Source of the DNA: Azovibrio restrictus DSM 23866
Lineage (GTDB): Bacteria; Pseudomonadota; Gammaproteobacteria; Burkholderiales; Rhodocyclaceae
Reading direction: 5' to 3'
Length of the DNA: 64,000 nt
NCBI RefSeq assembly: GCF_000429665.1
Contig: NZ_AUCH01000001.1
Span: 186,001-250,000, forward strand
Below, piece by piece: positions 1-8,337 of this stretch. The notes beneath the pieces were generated by a model, which had not been told where the DNA came from, did not search any database, and saw nothing but the letters and a program-made list of their open reading frames with translations. Position 1 is the stretch's first letter. Each line of letters starts with the position of its first letter. Both the position numbers and the translations under genes were made by a program.

Positions 1-563
1 CAAGCGGCCATTTCGTCCGCATGGGGCGTGCGATTGCCCTCCGGACGGCACTTCACCGCGTTGGCGATATAGACGTTTTCACCCCGCCGCAACCCGATGG
101 CCGCCAGCATGGCATCCAGGAGCTTGCCCGCCTGGCCCACGAAAGGTTCGCCCCGGGCGTCCTCCTCGGCTCCCGGTCCCTCGCCCACGAACAGCCAGTC
201 CGCCTGCCGGTCCCCGACACCCAGCACCGCCTGCTGGCGCTGTTTGCAGAGCTCGCAGGCCCGGCACTCCTGCACGGCCCGGGCGAGCTCATCCCAGTCC
301 ATACGGGCAATCCGGGCGGCCCGCGCATCAGTGCCCGGCGGCATGGCAGCCGGTTCTGCCGCCCCTGCCGGCACCACAGCCGGCGCCACCGGTGCAGGGA
401 CTTCAGGAACCGGCTGGGCCACTGCCACCGGCACAACCGGAGACTCCAGGACAACTGTTTCCCGGCACTCCTGCTCTGGCATATCCCCGGTGACCTGGGG
501 CTGGCGCAGCTGCCAGAGGGTGTATCCCATTTCCTGCAGCAGGATCTGATGGGCTTCGTTCAT
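1..563 (-). CDS. Uracil-DNA glycosylase, family 4 type (3' end outside window)
   Basis: Removes uracil from DNA as the first step of base-excision repair. The visible 187 residues begin with a helical stretch, then a Pro/Ala/Val-rich linker (about residues 40-80), then the catalytic domain. The Cys-rich segment CRACELC (about 100-106) fits the Fe-S ligands of family 4 enzymes. It is followed by the VGEGPGAEEDARGEPFVG active-site loop (about 126-143) and the NAVKCRPEGNRTP block. The C-terminal part with the last cysteine and the HPS-type motif lies beyond the left edge. The ATG overlaps the rimI stop codon (ATGA), so the two are translationally coupled. The low-complexity N-terminal extension is common in betaproteobacterial copies (family knowledge). 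Confidence 0.9.
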   Translation of the reverse strand, partial: MNEAHQILLQEMGYTLWQLRQPQVTGDMPEQECRETVVLESPVVPVAVAQPVPEVPAPVAPAVVPAGAAEPAAMPPGTDARAARIARMDWDELARAVQECRACELCKQRQQAVLGVGDRQADWLFVGEGPGAEEDARGEPFVGQAGKLLDAMLAAIGLRRGENVYIANAVKCRPEGNRTPHADEMAA

Positions 564-1030
564 GGCAGGACTCCTTCCAGGCTGCGGCGGAACACCAGGG
601 CATCCTCGCGCCCTTCCAGGGCGGGATAGTAGGCTTTGCGCCGCCCGATCAGGCGGAAGCCGAAATGGCGGTACAGGGCTTCCGCCCGGGTGTTGGAAGG
701 CCGGACTTCCAGATACATGTCGAGCATCCCGTTACGGGCCGACCAAGTCATGGCGTGACGCAGCAGGCGGGCGCCCAGGCCGCGCCCCTGGTGCATAGGC
801 GCCACCGCCACGTTGAGCAGATGGGCTTCATCCACGGCCGTCATCACCACCAGGAAACCCAGCAGACTGCCCCCCTGGCGCAGCACCCAGGCCCCATATC
901 CAGCCACCAGGGAATCGGCAAAATGACTGCGGCTCCAGGGAAAAGACTGGGCCACGGCCTCCAGGGCCGCCACACCGTCCAGGTCGACTTCCGCCATGGG
1001 TACGATCTCCAAGGGCAGCAGTGCGGCCAT
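560..1030 (-). CDS. rimI: Ribosomal protein S18-alanine N-acetyltransferase
   Basis: GNAT-fold acetyltransferase of 156 residues that acetylates the N-terminal alanine of ribosomal protein S18. The acetyl-CoA-binding motif A is clear: NVAVAPMHQGRGLGARLL at about 73-90. A RPSNTRAEALYRHFGF block follows, typical of RimI. The ATG at 1030 is chosen because a longer frame would run deep into tsaB and because MAALLPLEIVPM matches the usual RimI N-terminus. It lies a few bases after the tsaB stop and overlaps the glycosylase start by four bases. The tsaB-rimI-glycosylase order is common in betaproteobacteria. Confidence 0.92.
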   Translation of the reverse strand: MAALLPLEIVPMAEVDLDGVAALEAVAQSFPWSRSHFADSLVAGYGAWVLRQGGSLLGFLVVMTAVDEAHLLNVAVAPMHQGRGLGARLLRHAMTWSARNGMLDMYLEVRPSNTRAEALYRHFGFRLIGRRKAYYPALEGREDALVFRRSLEGVLP

Positions 1031-1035
1031 GTCAG

Positions 1036-1722
1036 TCAGGGCCGGCCTCCGTCCGCAAGGCGTTCCGCCGTGGTGCGCGCCACCTTGTTGCGCACATAGC
1101 GGGGTGCCGCCAGGGCTGGATCCAGGGCTTCGCCCCGGGCCAAGGCCAGAGCCCCCAGTTCCGCCACGCTGCGGGCCTGGGGCAGTATCTGGGGCTGGCA
1201 GTCCCAGGCAGCCAGACGGCTGCCGAGGGCCGGATAAGCCTGCAGGGCATTGCCCACGATCTGCCAATCCTCTCCAGAAGGCAGGGGCACCGCGTCAGGG
1301 AGCAGCAAGCCGGGTTCCTCCAGCAGAACGATGCCCTCATCCGCGTGACGCTCACAGAGACCCCAATAGACCTCACCCATGCGCGCATCGAGCAGGCTCA
1401 CAACCCGCTGCCCGCCAGCCTCCCAGGCCATGGTTTCCAGGGAACCCACCGGCAGCAGGGGCCGATCCAGGGCAACGGCCATGCCCTGGGCAATGCCGCA
1501 GGCCACCCGCAATCCCGTGAAAGCCCCGGGCCCCATGCCGAAGGCAATGGCGTCCAGACAGGCAAAGCCGCTGCCTGCCTCGGCTAGCATCTGCTGCACC
1601 AGGGGAATCAGGGTTTCGGAATGGGGCCGGCCGGCAGGGCAGCTGGCTGAAAGGAGCTGACCATCCTGCCAGAGGGCGCAGGAGCCAGCATCGGTGGAAG
1701 TTTCCAGGGCCAGTATTTGCAT
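1036..1722 (-). CDS. tsaB: tRNA threonylcarbamoyladenosine (t6A) biosynthesis protein TsaB
   Basis: Actin-like ASKHA-fold partner of TsaD in the complex that makes t6A37 on ANN-decoding tRNAs. The 228-residue length is normal. The N-terminus ILALETSTDAGSCAL is the phosphate-1 loop. The segment from about residue 57 (DAIAFGMGPGAFTGLRV) is the TsaB signature. TsaB lacks the metal-binding histidines of TsaD, and none are seen here. It is the first clear member of the tsaB-rimI-glycosylase cluster. The DUF3106 gene lies 30 bp upstream on the same strand and may share its transcript. Confidence 0.93.
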   Translation of the reverse strand: MQILALETSTDAGSCALWQDGQLLSASCPAGRPHSETLIPLVQQMLAEAGSGFACLDAIAFGMGPGAFTGLRVACGIAQGMAVALDRPLLPVGSLETMAWEAGGQRVVSLLDARMGEVYWGLCERHADEGIVLLEEPGLLLPDAVPLPSGEDWQIVGNALQAYPALGSRLAAWDCQPQILPQARSVAELGALALARGEALDPALAAPRYVRNKVARTTAERLADGGRP

Positions 1723-1752
1723 GGCCCGGATTTTACCCTGTCCGGGCCTGTT

Positions 1753-2136
1753 TCAGTTCCAGGGCGCCCGCTCCCGGCCCTCGGCAGGGGGGGGCGGCTG
1801 ATGATGGCGGCGCAAGGTTTCACGGAGATTCTCCCGCTCCTCGGGACTCATCTGCTGCAGCTGGCGCTGATGCTCCTGGAGGAAACGCTGGCGCTGCCGC
1901 TCCCGGGTTTCCGGATCGACGCTGTTCCAGTACTCCCGGTAAGCCCGCTTGCGGGATTCCCGCTCTTCGGGCCCCAGGCGCTGCCACTCCTCGCGCATCT
2001 GCTGACGCATCTGCTCCCGCTCGGTCCGGGACAGCTGCTGCCATTCATGCCCCTCCGGCGGTCTTGCCCAGACCGGCACGAGGCCCGAGAGGAGCACTCC
2101 GGAAAACAGGGCCAACAGGGCAAAAAACCTTTTCAT
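1753..2136 (-). CDS. DUF3106-type small exported protein
   Basis: Encodes 127 residues with a signal peptide (MKRFFALLALFSGVLLSGLVPVWA) and a very charged mature part rich in Glu, Arg and Gln. The mature part has repeated heptad-like blocks (SRTEREQMRQQMREEWQRLGPEERE). This is the look of DUF3106 proteins, whose function is unknown. The start at 2136 is set by the signal peptide; a longer frame would add an unlikely Cys-rich leader. The mature region should form long helices. Possible roles as a periplasmic chaperone-like or scaffold protein are only guesses. It is divergent from ompR. Confidence 0.7.
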   Translation of the reverse strand: MKRFFALLALFSGVLLSGLVPVWARPPEGHEWQQLSRTEREQMRQQMREEWQRLGPEERESRKRAYREYWNSVDPETRERQRQRFLQEHQRQLQQMSPEERENLRETLRRHHQPPPPAEGRERAPWN

Positions 2137-2209
2137 GACAAGGAGTTCAGGGCAGCATGGATGGTGGAAATATTGTCCTTCAGGCCTGTAAGCGGGCCTG
2201 GTGCAGTTT

Positions 2210-2254
2210 GTAACAACATGTTGCCCCAATCCCGGCCCGGGCCAGACTTGTTAC
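2210..2254. promoter_or_regulatory. Inverted repeat GTAACAA/TTGTTAC upstream of ompR
   Basis: GTAACAA at 2210-2216 and TTGTTAC at 2248-2254 form a perfect inverted pair 31 bp apart between the divergent DUF3106 and ompR genes. OmpR half-sites in enterobacteria contain GTAACA-like cores, so autoregulation is a reasonable guess. A TTGACC hexamer follows at 2258, but no good -10 sits at the right distance. Confidence 0.35.
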
Positions 2255-2300
2255 CAATTGACCATTGGAGCCCGACGCCCGATGCATTAGTTTACCTGCC

Positions 2301-3035
2301 ATGAACGAACGCACCCAACGCCTGCTCATCGTGGACGACGACGTCCGCCTCCGGGACCTGCTCCAGCGTTATCTGGGCGAACAGGGCTACGAAGTACGGC
2401 CCGTGGCTGACGCCGCCCAGATGGACAAATACCTGCAGCGGGAACACTTCGACCTGATGGTCCTGGACCTGATGCTGCCAGGGGAAGACGGGCTGGCCAT
2501 CTGCCGCCGCCTGCGTGGCCAGGGCAACAACCTCCCCATCGTGATGCTCACTGCCCGGGGCGACGAGATCGACCGCATCGTCGGCCTGGAAATGGGAGCC
2601 GATGATTACCTCCCCAAACCCTTCAATCCCCGGGAACTGCTGGCCCGCGTCCAGGCAGTCCTGCGCCGTCAGGGGCAACGCCCCGGCGGTGCGCCCCTGG
2701 AAACCCCGGGCAAGGTCGCCTTCGGCGGCCTGGAAGTGGATTTGAGCGCCCGCACCCTGACCCGATCCGGGGAAGTGCTCTCCCTCACCACCGGAGAGTT
2801 CGCCGTCCTCGCCGCCCTGCTCCAGCATCCCCGCCAGCCCCTGTCCCGGGACCGGCTGATGACCCTGGCCCGGGGCCGGGAGCAGGGCCCTTTCGACCGG
2901 GCCATCGATGTGCAGATTTCCCGCCTGCGCAAGCTGGTGGAGCCCGACCCGGGCAAGCCCCGCTACCTGCAGACGGTCTGGGGTTTCGGTTACGTATTCG
3001 TGCCTGACGACGACAGTCCTGCCAGCAAGGACTAA
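2301..3035 (+). CDS. ompR: OmpR-family response regulator
   Basis: 244-residue two-domain transcription factor. The receiver domain begins RLLIVDDDVRLRDLL (acidic pair near 12-13). The phospho-acceptor Asp is in DLMVLDLMLPGEDG (about 57) and the conserved Lys in DDYLPKPFNP (about 107). The C-terminal winged helix (about 145-240) carries LTTGEFAVLAALLQHP and ends with the RKLVEPDPGKPRYLQTVWGFGYVF block of the OmpR/PhoB class. The ATG at 2301 is preferred because an upstream in-frame start would add a non-conserved leader. The partner kinase gene begins two bases after its stop. The OmpR assignment rests on the pairing and overall resemblance. Confidence 0.88.
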   Translation: MNERTQRLLIVDDDVRLRDLLQRYLGEQGYEVRPVADAAQMDKYLQREHFDLMVLDLMLPGEDGLAICRRLRGQGNNLPIVMLTARGDEIDRIVGLEMGADDYLPKPFNPRELLARVQAVLRRQGQRPGGAPLETPGKVAFGGLEVDLSARTLTRSGEVLSLTTGEFAVLAALLQHPRQPLSRDRLMTLARGREQGPFDRAIDVQISRLRKLVEPDPGKPRYLQTVWGFGYVFVPDDDSPASKD

Positions 3036-3037
3036 AA

Positions 3038-4375
3038 ATGGGCATGCCCCGCTCCCTGCTGGCCCGGACCTTCCTCTGGGTTGCCCTGCTGGTGGTCGTG
3101 ACCAATGCCGCCTGGGTGATGATTTTCCGGCTTGCCGATGCCGAACCCAGGGCACGGGCCCTGGCCCAGTTCTCCGCCAGCGCCGTTAATCTGGTGCGGG
3201 TTGCCCTCCTCACCGCAGCCCCCGAATTGCGTCCGGCCCTGCTGCAGGAACTCTCCGACCGGGAGGGCATACGCTTGCTGCCCCGGGATCACCACGATCA
3301 GATCACCCCCCTCCCCCACGACGGATTCATGGCCATGACCCAGGAACAGATCCGTCTGCTCCTGGGACAAGGCACCACCCTTTCCCTCAAGGTCAATGGT
3401 GAAGCCGGCCTGTGGATCAGTTTTGCCATGGCCCCCAGCGAACCCGATGAATTCTGGCTGATCCTGCCGGTAGACCGGGCCGAGCGGCGGATTCCCTGGC
3501 CCTGGCTGGGCTGGGGCGCCCTGGCCGCCATGCTCGCCCTGGTGGTGGCCTGGTTGCTGGCCTCACGTATCAGCCGCCCCCTGCGCCGCATGGCCCAGGC
3601 CGCCCGCCAGGTGGGGCTGGGGCGTACCCCCCAGCCCCTGCTGGAAGAAGGCCCGGAAGAGTTGCAGCGTCTGGCATCGGCTTTCAACCGCATGTCCCGG
3701 GACCTGGCCTACCACGAAAAAGAGAGGGCCGAGATCCTGGCCGGGATTTCCCATGATCTGCGCACCCCCCTGGCGCGGATGCGCCTGGAAGCAGAGCTGA
3801 GTCTGCCGGAAGGCCCTGCCCAGGCCGGCATGGCCGCCGACATCGCCCAGATGGATGCCATCATCGCCCAGTTCCTGGATTACGCCCGGGGCGAAGGAGA
3901 GGAACTGGTGGAACAATATGACCCGAGGGCCCTGCTGGAATCCCTGGCCCATCATGGCCAAGCCATCCAGCGCCCCGTGCACCTGGAAATCCACGGGAGT
4001 CTTCCCCCCACCCCGATGCGGCCCCGGGCCATCAGCCGGGCCCTGGGAAACCTGGTGGATAACGCCTGGAAATACGGCAGCCCCCCCGTCACCCTCTCTG
4101 GCCGGGTCCATAAAGGCTGGCTCGAACTTTCGGTTCAGGACAGCGGCGAAGGCATTCCGCCTGCCGAGGTGGAACGTCTGAAACAACCCTTCACCCGCCG
4201 GGAGAGCGCCCGCAGCGGCGCCAGCGGCACAGGACTGGGGCTGGCCATCGCAGAACGGGTGGCCCGCAACCATGGCGGCAGCCTGGAACTGGGTCCCGGT
4301 ATCGACGGCAGGGGCCTGCTGGCCACCCTGAAATTTCCCCTGAGCCCGGCACCGGACTCGCCCCGCCCAGGATAA
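3038..4375 (+). CDS. envZ: EnvZ-type sensor histidine kinase
   Basis: Inner-membrane sensor kinase of 445 residues that would phosphorylate the adjacent OmpR. Order: TM1 (about 8-28), a periplasmic loop of about 125 residues, TM2 (about 152-172), HAMP, then the DHp helix with EILAGISHDLRTPLARMRLEAELS, whose His is the phosphorylation site in the EnvZ/RstB style. The HATPase follows with N box (GNLVDNAWKYG), G1 (DSGEGIP) and G2 (GTGLGLAIAERVARNHGG). It starts two bases after the ompR stop, so the pair is one operon. The stimulus cannot be read from the sequence; osmolarity is inferred from family only. Confidence 0.88.
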   Translation: MGMPRSLLARTFLWVALLVVVTNAAWVMIFRLADAEPRARALAQFSASAVNLVRVALLTAAPELRPALLQELSDREGIRLLPRDHHDQITPLPHDGFMAMTQEQIRLLLGQGTTLSLKVNGEAGLWISFAMAPSEPDEFWLILPVDRAERRIPWPWLGWGALAAMLALVVAWLLASRISRPLRRMAQAARQVGLGRTPQPLLEEGPEELQRLASAFNRMSRDLAYHEKERAEILAGISHDLRTPLARMRLEAELSLPEGPAQAGMAADIAQMDAIIAQFLDYARGEGEELVEQYDPRALLESLAHHGQAIQRPVHLEIHGSLPPTPMRPRAISRALGNLVDNAWKYGSPPVTLSGRVHKGWLELSVQDSGEGIPPAEVERLKQPFTRRESARSGASGTGLGLAIAERVARNHGGSLELGPGIDGRGLLATLKFPLSPAPDSPRPG

Positions 4376-4484
4376 CGTCGTACAATATCCCCGCGTCACA
4401 CCCCCAGAGCATAGTCAACCAGGCGGAAACACCAACAGAAGCCGAATAACGGCCCCTCCGCCTCCACGTCCGGAAAGGTTTACC

Positions 4485-5057
4485 GTGGGCTTGTTCGATC
4501 AGTTCCGCTCCATTTTTGCCAAAGCATCCACTCCAGCGACACCAGCGCCGGCACCCGAAGTCAAGGTTGCCGCCCTGGAAGACCGTCGTACCCGCAGTCG
4601 CGTCAACCCCAGGGAAGGAACCCGCATCCTCCTGATTGACGATTCGCCCACCATCGTCACGGCCCTGAAACGCATCCTCCGCTCTGCCGGCTGCGTCACC
4701 CTGGAGGCTCTGGATGCCGAATCCGGCCTGGAACTGGCTCAGAACCAGCACCCGGAACTGATCTTCCTGGACATCGTCCTGCCCGGCATGAACGGTTTTG
4801 CCGCGCTGCGCGCCCTGCGCAAGGACCCCATGACCAAGGACATCCCGGTCATCATGATCAGCGGCAATGAACAGGCCACGGAACAGTTTTTCGGCACCCG
4901 CATCGGCGCCGATGATTTCATGAAGAAGCCCTTTTCCCGCTTCGAGGTGTTCGCCCGGATCGAGCGCCTGCTGGATGAAAACCAGATTCCCCGCCGGCCC
5001 AAGACTGCCTCCATCCCCCAGCCATCGCAACCCGCGGTGGCCATGCAGCAGGCCTGA
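4485..5057 (+). CDS. Stand-alone response regulator (PilG/PilH-like receiver)
   Basis: 190 residues: an N-terminal extension of about 45 residues, one receiver domain (about 47-170), and a short Pro/Gln-rich tail. There is no output domain. Receiver landmarks are ILLIDDSPTIV (acidic pair), the phospho-acceptor Asp in LIFLDIVLPGMNG, and Lys in DDFMKKPFSRFEV. The GTG start has a good ribosome site (GGAAAGG, seven bases upstream). Such single-domain regulators resemble PilG/PilH of twitching motility or CheY-like adaptors, but no pil or che genes are next to it. It follows envZ by 109 bp and may be separately transcribed. Confidence 0.8.
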   Translation: MGLFDQFRSIFAKASTPATPAPAPEVKVAALEDRRTRSRVNPREGTRILLIDDSPTIVTALKRILRSAGCVTLEALDAESGLELAQNQHPELIFLDIVLPGMNGFAALRALRKDPMTKDIPVIMISGNEQATEQFFGTRIGADDFMKKPFSRFEVFARIERLLDENQIPRRPKTASIPQPSQPAVAMQQA

Positions 5058-5091
5058 GCACTCAGGCTGGTTTGCCCCAGGGGACTCTGGA

Positions 5092-5598
5092 TCAGTCCCC
5101 GCCTTCCCCGGAAGCCACCAGCAGCACCACGGCCTGGGCCTCGATGGCTTCATTGCGCCCCAGATAGCCCAGCTTCTCGTTGGTCTTGCCCTTGATGTTC
5201 ACGCAGCCCGCATCCAGGCCCAGATCGGCGGCCAGCACCTGGCACATGGCAGGAATATGGGGGGCCAGCCTCGGCTGCTGAGCGATCAGGGTGGCATCCA
5301 CATTGACCGGCCGCCATCCCTGCTGAAGTACCAGAGCCAGGGCATCGCGCAGCAGCACTCGGCTGTCCGCCCCCTGGTAACGGGGATCGGTATCGGGAAA
5401 ATGCCGCCCGATATCCCCCAGCCCCGCCGCCCCCAGCAGGGCATCGGTGACAGCGTGCAGCAGGGCGTCGGCATCGGAATGCCCCAGCAGCCCCCGCTCG
5501 AAGGGAATCTCTACCCCGCCCAGAATCAATTTCCGCCCCGGAACCAGGGCATGCACGTCATAGCCCTGGCCAATCCTGAATCCACTTGCCTTGTTCAT
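5092..5598 (-). CDS. ispF: 2-C-methyl-D-erythritol 2,4-cyclodiphosphate synthase
   Basis: Catalyses the cyclising step of the MEP isoprenoid pathway and releases CMP. The 168-residue protein has the zinc-binding GYDVHAL motif near the N-terminus, the GHSDADALLHAVTDALLGAAGLGDIG signature (His in GHSD), and the DATLIAQQPRLAPH and KGKTNEKLGYLGR blocks of the CDP pocket. The ATG at 5598 overlaps the ispD stop (ATGA), giving translational coupling. An upstream in-frame start would lie inside ispD and adds no family sequence. The ispD-ispF pair makes consecutive enzymes apart from IspE. Confidence 0.96.
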   Translation of the reverse strand: MNKASGFRIGQGYDVHALVPGRKLILGGVEIPFERGLLGHSDADALLHAVTDALLGAAGLGDIGRHFPDTDPRYQGADSRVLLRDALALVLQQGWRPVNVDATLIAQQPRLAPHIPAMCQVLAADLGLDAGCVNIKGKTNEKLGYLGRNEAIEAQAVVLLVASGEGGD

Positions 5599-6308
5599 CC
5601 CTGCCCTCCGGCATTGCGTCCACGCAAAATCCATTCGGCCAGCCCCAGGTCGGCCGGATAGGTCACCTTGAGATTGGTGGTCTCGCTCTTCACCAAGCGG
5701 GGGGCATGCCCCGCAGCCTCCATGGCCCCCGCCTCATCGGTCACCAGGGTACGCCCCGCCAGGGCCGCCTGCAGCAGGCCATAGCGGAACATCTGCGGGG
5801 TCTGGGCCTGCCACAGCCCATCCCTGTCCAGGGTCGCCGCCACCCGCTGTGCCTCATCGGCCCGCTTCAAAGTATCCGCCACCGGTACGGCCAGCAGCCC
5901 CCCCACGGGATCCCCTGCCAGTTCTTCCAGCAGCCGGTCCAGCATGACGGCGGACAGGCAGGGGCGCGCCGCGTCATGCACCAGCACCCAGTCGTCGGGC
6001 GCCACCGCCGTCGCTGCTGCCTGCAGGCCATTGCAGACGCTCTCGGCCCGGGTGGAACCACCGCAAGTCACCACCTCCAGCTTGGGCCCCAGCTCCAGCC
6101 ACAACCCCTGCCATGCGGGAGTCTGCCACCAGGCATCCCCCGGAGACAGCACCACCCACACCCGGTCCAGGCCGGGGTGACGGCACAGGGCCGCCAGGGT
6201 ATGCCAGATCAGGGGCTTGCCCAACAGGGGCAGATATTGCTTGGGAGTATCGGCGCCAAAGCGGGAACCGCTGCCAGCGGCGGGGACGATTGCGTAGTAA
6301 CGAGCCAT
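5595..6308 (-). CDS. ispD: 2-C-methyl-D-erythritol 4-phosphate cytidylyltransferase
   Basis: Transfers CMP from CTP to MEP in the non-mevalonate isoprenoid pathway. The 237-residue length is usual. The nucleotide-binding N-terminus AIVPAAGSGSRFGADTPKQYLPL (from about residue 6) carries the catalytic Arg/Lys set. VHDAARPCLS (about 110-119) is the IspD signature, and QTPQMFRYGLL is near 170. It overlaps ispF by four bases. The start is 43 bp from the divergent MgtC/DUF4010 gene, so both promoters must share that short gap. Confidence 0.96.
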   Translation of the reverse strand: MARYYAIVPAAGSGSRFGADTPKQYLPLLGKPLIWHTLAALCRHPGLDRVWVVLSPGDAWWQTPAWQGLWLELGPKLEVVTCGGSTRAESVCNGLQAAATAVAPDDWVLVHDAARPCLSAVMLDRLLEELAGDPVGGLLAVPVADTLKRADEAQRVAATLDRDGLWQAQTPQMFRYGLLQAALAGRTLVTDEAGAMEAAGHAPRLVKSETTNLKVTYPADLGLAEWILRGRNAGGQG

Positions 6309-6351
6309 AGCGTAATTTTAATGCAGGAGACACTGCCAACCGAGGAAAACA

Positions 6352-7608
6352 ATGAACGGCACCGTGGTAAACACCGTGAGCATGGATTTGGTCCTGGATT
6401 TTGCCGTCGCCGTGGGGTTGGGCCTGCTCATGGGCCTGGAACGGGAGCGCAATCCTTCCGCCCGCGCAGGGCTGCGCACCTTCGGACTGGTCGGCATGCT
6501 GGGAACGGTGACTGCCTTGCTGGCAGAAAAGACCGGTACCCCCTGGGTCCTGGCCGCAGGCCTGCTGATGGTGGGGGCCATGATGGTGGCCGCTTATCTC
6601 ACCCATCCGGACGAAAAGGACCCGGGCACCACCTCCGTGGTGGCCCTGCTGCTGTGTTACTGCTATGGCGCCATGATCTGGTACGGCTACCAGACCCTGG
6701 CCGTGATGCTGGGCATTTCCACCACGGTCCTGCTCTATTTCAAGGCAGAACTGCGCAAGGTCTCGGAAAAACTGACCCGCAAGGACATCATTTCCATCCT
6801 GCAGTTTGCCGTGCTTTCCCTGGTGGTGCTGCCCATCCTGCCGGATACCACCATGGGGCCCTACGACGCCCTGTCTCCCCGGCAGGTCTGGTGGATGGTG
6901 GTGCTGATCTCGGGCTTCAGCCTGGCAGGTTATGCGGCCCTGCGACTGATGGGGCAGCAATTGGGGGCCCCACTGCTGGGGATATTCGGGGGCCTGGCTT
7001 CCAGCACCGCCACCACCCTGGTGTTCGCCCGCCATGCGGCCAGCAGTTCCAGCCTGGTGAAGCTGGCCCTGGTCGTGGTGCTGACCGCCAATCTCGTGGT
7101 GCTGTTCCGCCTGGGCGCTTACGCCGCGGTGCTGCAACCCGCCCTGCTGGCAGAGCTGCTGCCGGTGCTCCTGGGCGGTCTGGCATTCGGGACGGCTTAT
7201 GTGCTGCTGGCCTGGAGAGGGCTTTCCAGTGCCGAAGAGGTGCCGGCCATGGAGTTTTCCAATCCGGCGGAAATCCGCACGGCCGTGACCTTCGGCTGCA
7301 TCTATGCGGTGGTGCTGGTGGTGACGGCTGCCCTGTCCGACTATGCCGGCAGTTCCGGGCTTTACGTGGCTTCCCTGGTCTCCGGCCTGACGGACGTGGA
7401 TGCCATCGCCCTCTCCTCCCTGCGTCTATACGGCCTGGAAAAGCTGAGCAGTGCGGAAACGGTCAACTCCATCACCATCGCCATGCTCGCCAATCTGAGT
7501 TTCAAGCTGGGCATCGTGGTGATGGTGGCGGGACGGCGCATGGCCTGCCCCATCGCCCTCGGGTTCTCCACCATCGCCGCCGGCAGCATCCTGGGCTGGC
7601 TGCTCTGA
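6352..7608 (+). CDS. MgtC/SapB-DUF4010 family integral membrane protein
   Basis: 418-residue, strongly hydrophobic protein with about 11-12 predicted membrane segments. The N-terminal part (about 10-145) resembles the MgtC/SapB family: VGLGLLMGLERERNPSARAGLRTFGLVGMLG contains the Glu/Arg/Gly core. The rest (about 180-410) resembles DUF4010, with the GGLASSTATTLVFARHA and VSGLTDVDAIALSSL blocks. Function is unknown; a transporter role is suspected for the family. Its stop codon directly abuts the recO stop codon on the other strand, and the junction CTCTGATCAGAG is palindromic. Confidence 0.85.
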   Translation: MNGTVVNTVSMDLVLDFAVAVGLGLLMGLERERNPSARAGLRTFGLVGMLGTVTALLAEKTGTPWVLAAGLLMVGAMMVAAYLTHPDEKDPGTTSVVALLLCYCYGAMIWYGYQTLAVMLGISTTVLLYFKAELRKVSEKLTRKDIISILQFAVLSLVVLPILPDTTMGPYDALSPRQVWWMVVLISGFSLAGYAALRLMGQQLGAPLLGIFGGLASSTATTLVFARHAASSSSLVKLALVVVLTANLVVLFRLGAYAAVLQPALLAELLPVLLGGLAFGTAYVLLAWRGLSSAEEVPAMEFSNPAEIRTAVTFGCIYAVVLVVTAALSDYAGSSGLYVASLVSGLTDVDAIALSSLRLYGLEKLSSAETVNSITIAMLANLSFKLGIVVMVAGRRMACPIALGFSTIAAGSILGWLL

Positions 7609-8334
7609 TCAGAGTTCCTGGAATTCCTTGAACAGCTTGCGGGACTCCAGTTCCACCCCGTCCAAATAGTAGGCCAGCAAACGGCGCATCAACTGCTTGG
7701 CCTCGCTGCGGCTCACCGGGCGGCTGTAATCGTCCCTGGCCATGTCCAGCAGGGTCTGACCGGAAATGATCCAGCCCCCGGCCTCCCCGGCTTCAAGCCC
7801 CACAGGCCCTCGTTCCATTTCGTAGCGATAAGCTGCGCCAGGATCGATGGCCGCCCCCTGCCAGTCCCTGTCCAGCCGCAGGCCATAGCCCAAGTCTCCC
7901 AGCAGGGCCCGCTCGAAACAGCGCAGATCCGCCTCGGCCACCTGGTGGCGTGGAGACTGCCCCAGGTGCAGCAGAATCTGGGCATAGCGCTCGAACAGGA
8001 AGGGATGGGGGTCCTCCCGGGGCAGCAGCCGCAACAGCAGTTCGTTCAGGTAATAGCCGCAGAACAGGGGCAAGCCCATCAACAGCGGCTGCCCCCCCTG
8101 CCACTCGGCCTTGATCAGGTTCAGGACCTCACCCTTGCCGGACCAGGACAGTTCCAGGGGCTGAAAACCCATGAGCAGGCCCCGCAGGGCGGAACGGGGA
8201 CGACGCGCCCCCCGGGCTAGCAGGGCTACCCGGCCGTAATCCCGGCTGAAGACTTCCACCAGCAGACTGGTTTCCCGGTAGGGACGGGTATGGAGGACAT
8301 AGGCCCGCTGGCCATCCGCCTTGCCACGCGGCAT
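7609..8334 (-). CDS. recO: DNA repair protein RecO
   Basis: Recombination mediator that works with RecF/RecR to load RecA on SSB-coated gaps. 241 residues, normal for the family. The N-terminal OB-fold is seen in QRAYVLHTRPYRETSLLVEVFSRDYGRVALLARGARRPRS (about 8-47). The rest is the helical RecO_C region ending in LMRRLLAYYLDGVELESRKLF. It is the last gene of the lepA-lepB-DUF4845-rnc-era-recO run, three bases after era, which is the common betaproteobacterial order. Confidence 0.95.
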   Translation of the reverse strand: MPRGKADGQRAYVLHTRPYRETSLLVEVFSRDYGRVALLARGARRPRSALRGLLMGFQPLELSWSGKGEVLNLIKAEWQGGQPLLMGLPLFCGYYLNELLLRLLPREDPHPFLFERYAQILLHLGQSPRHQVAEADLRCFERALLGDLGYGLRLDRDWQGAAIDPGAAYRYEMERGPVGLEAGEAGGWIISGQTLLDMARDDYSRPVSRSEAKQLMRRLLAYYLDGVELESRKLFKEFQEL

Positions 8335-8337
8335 CTT

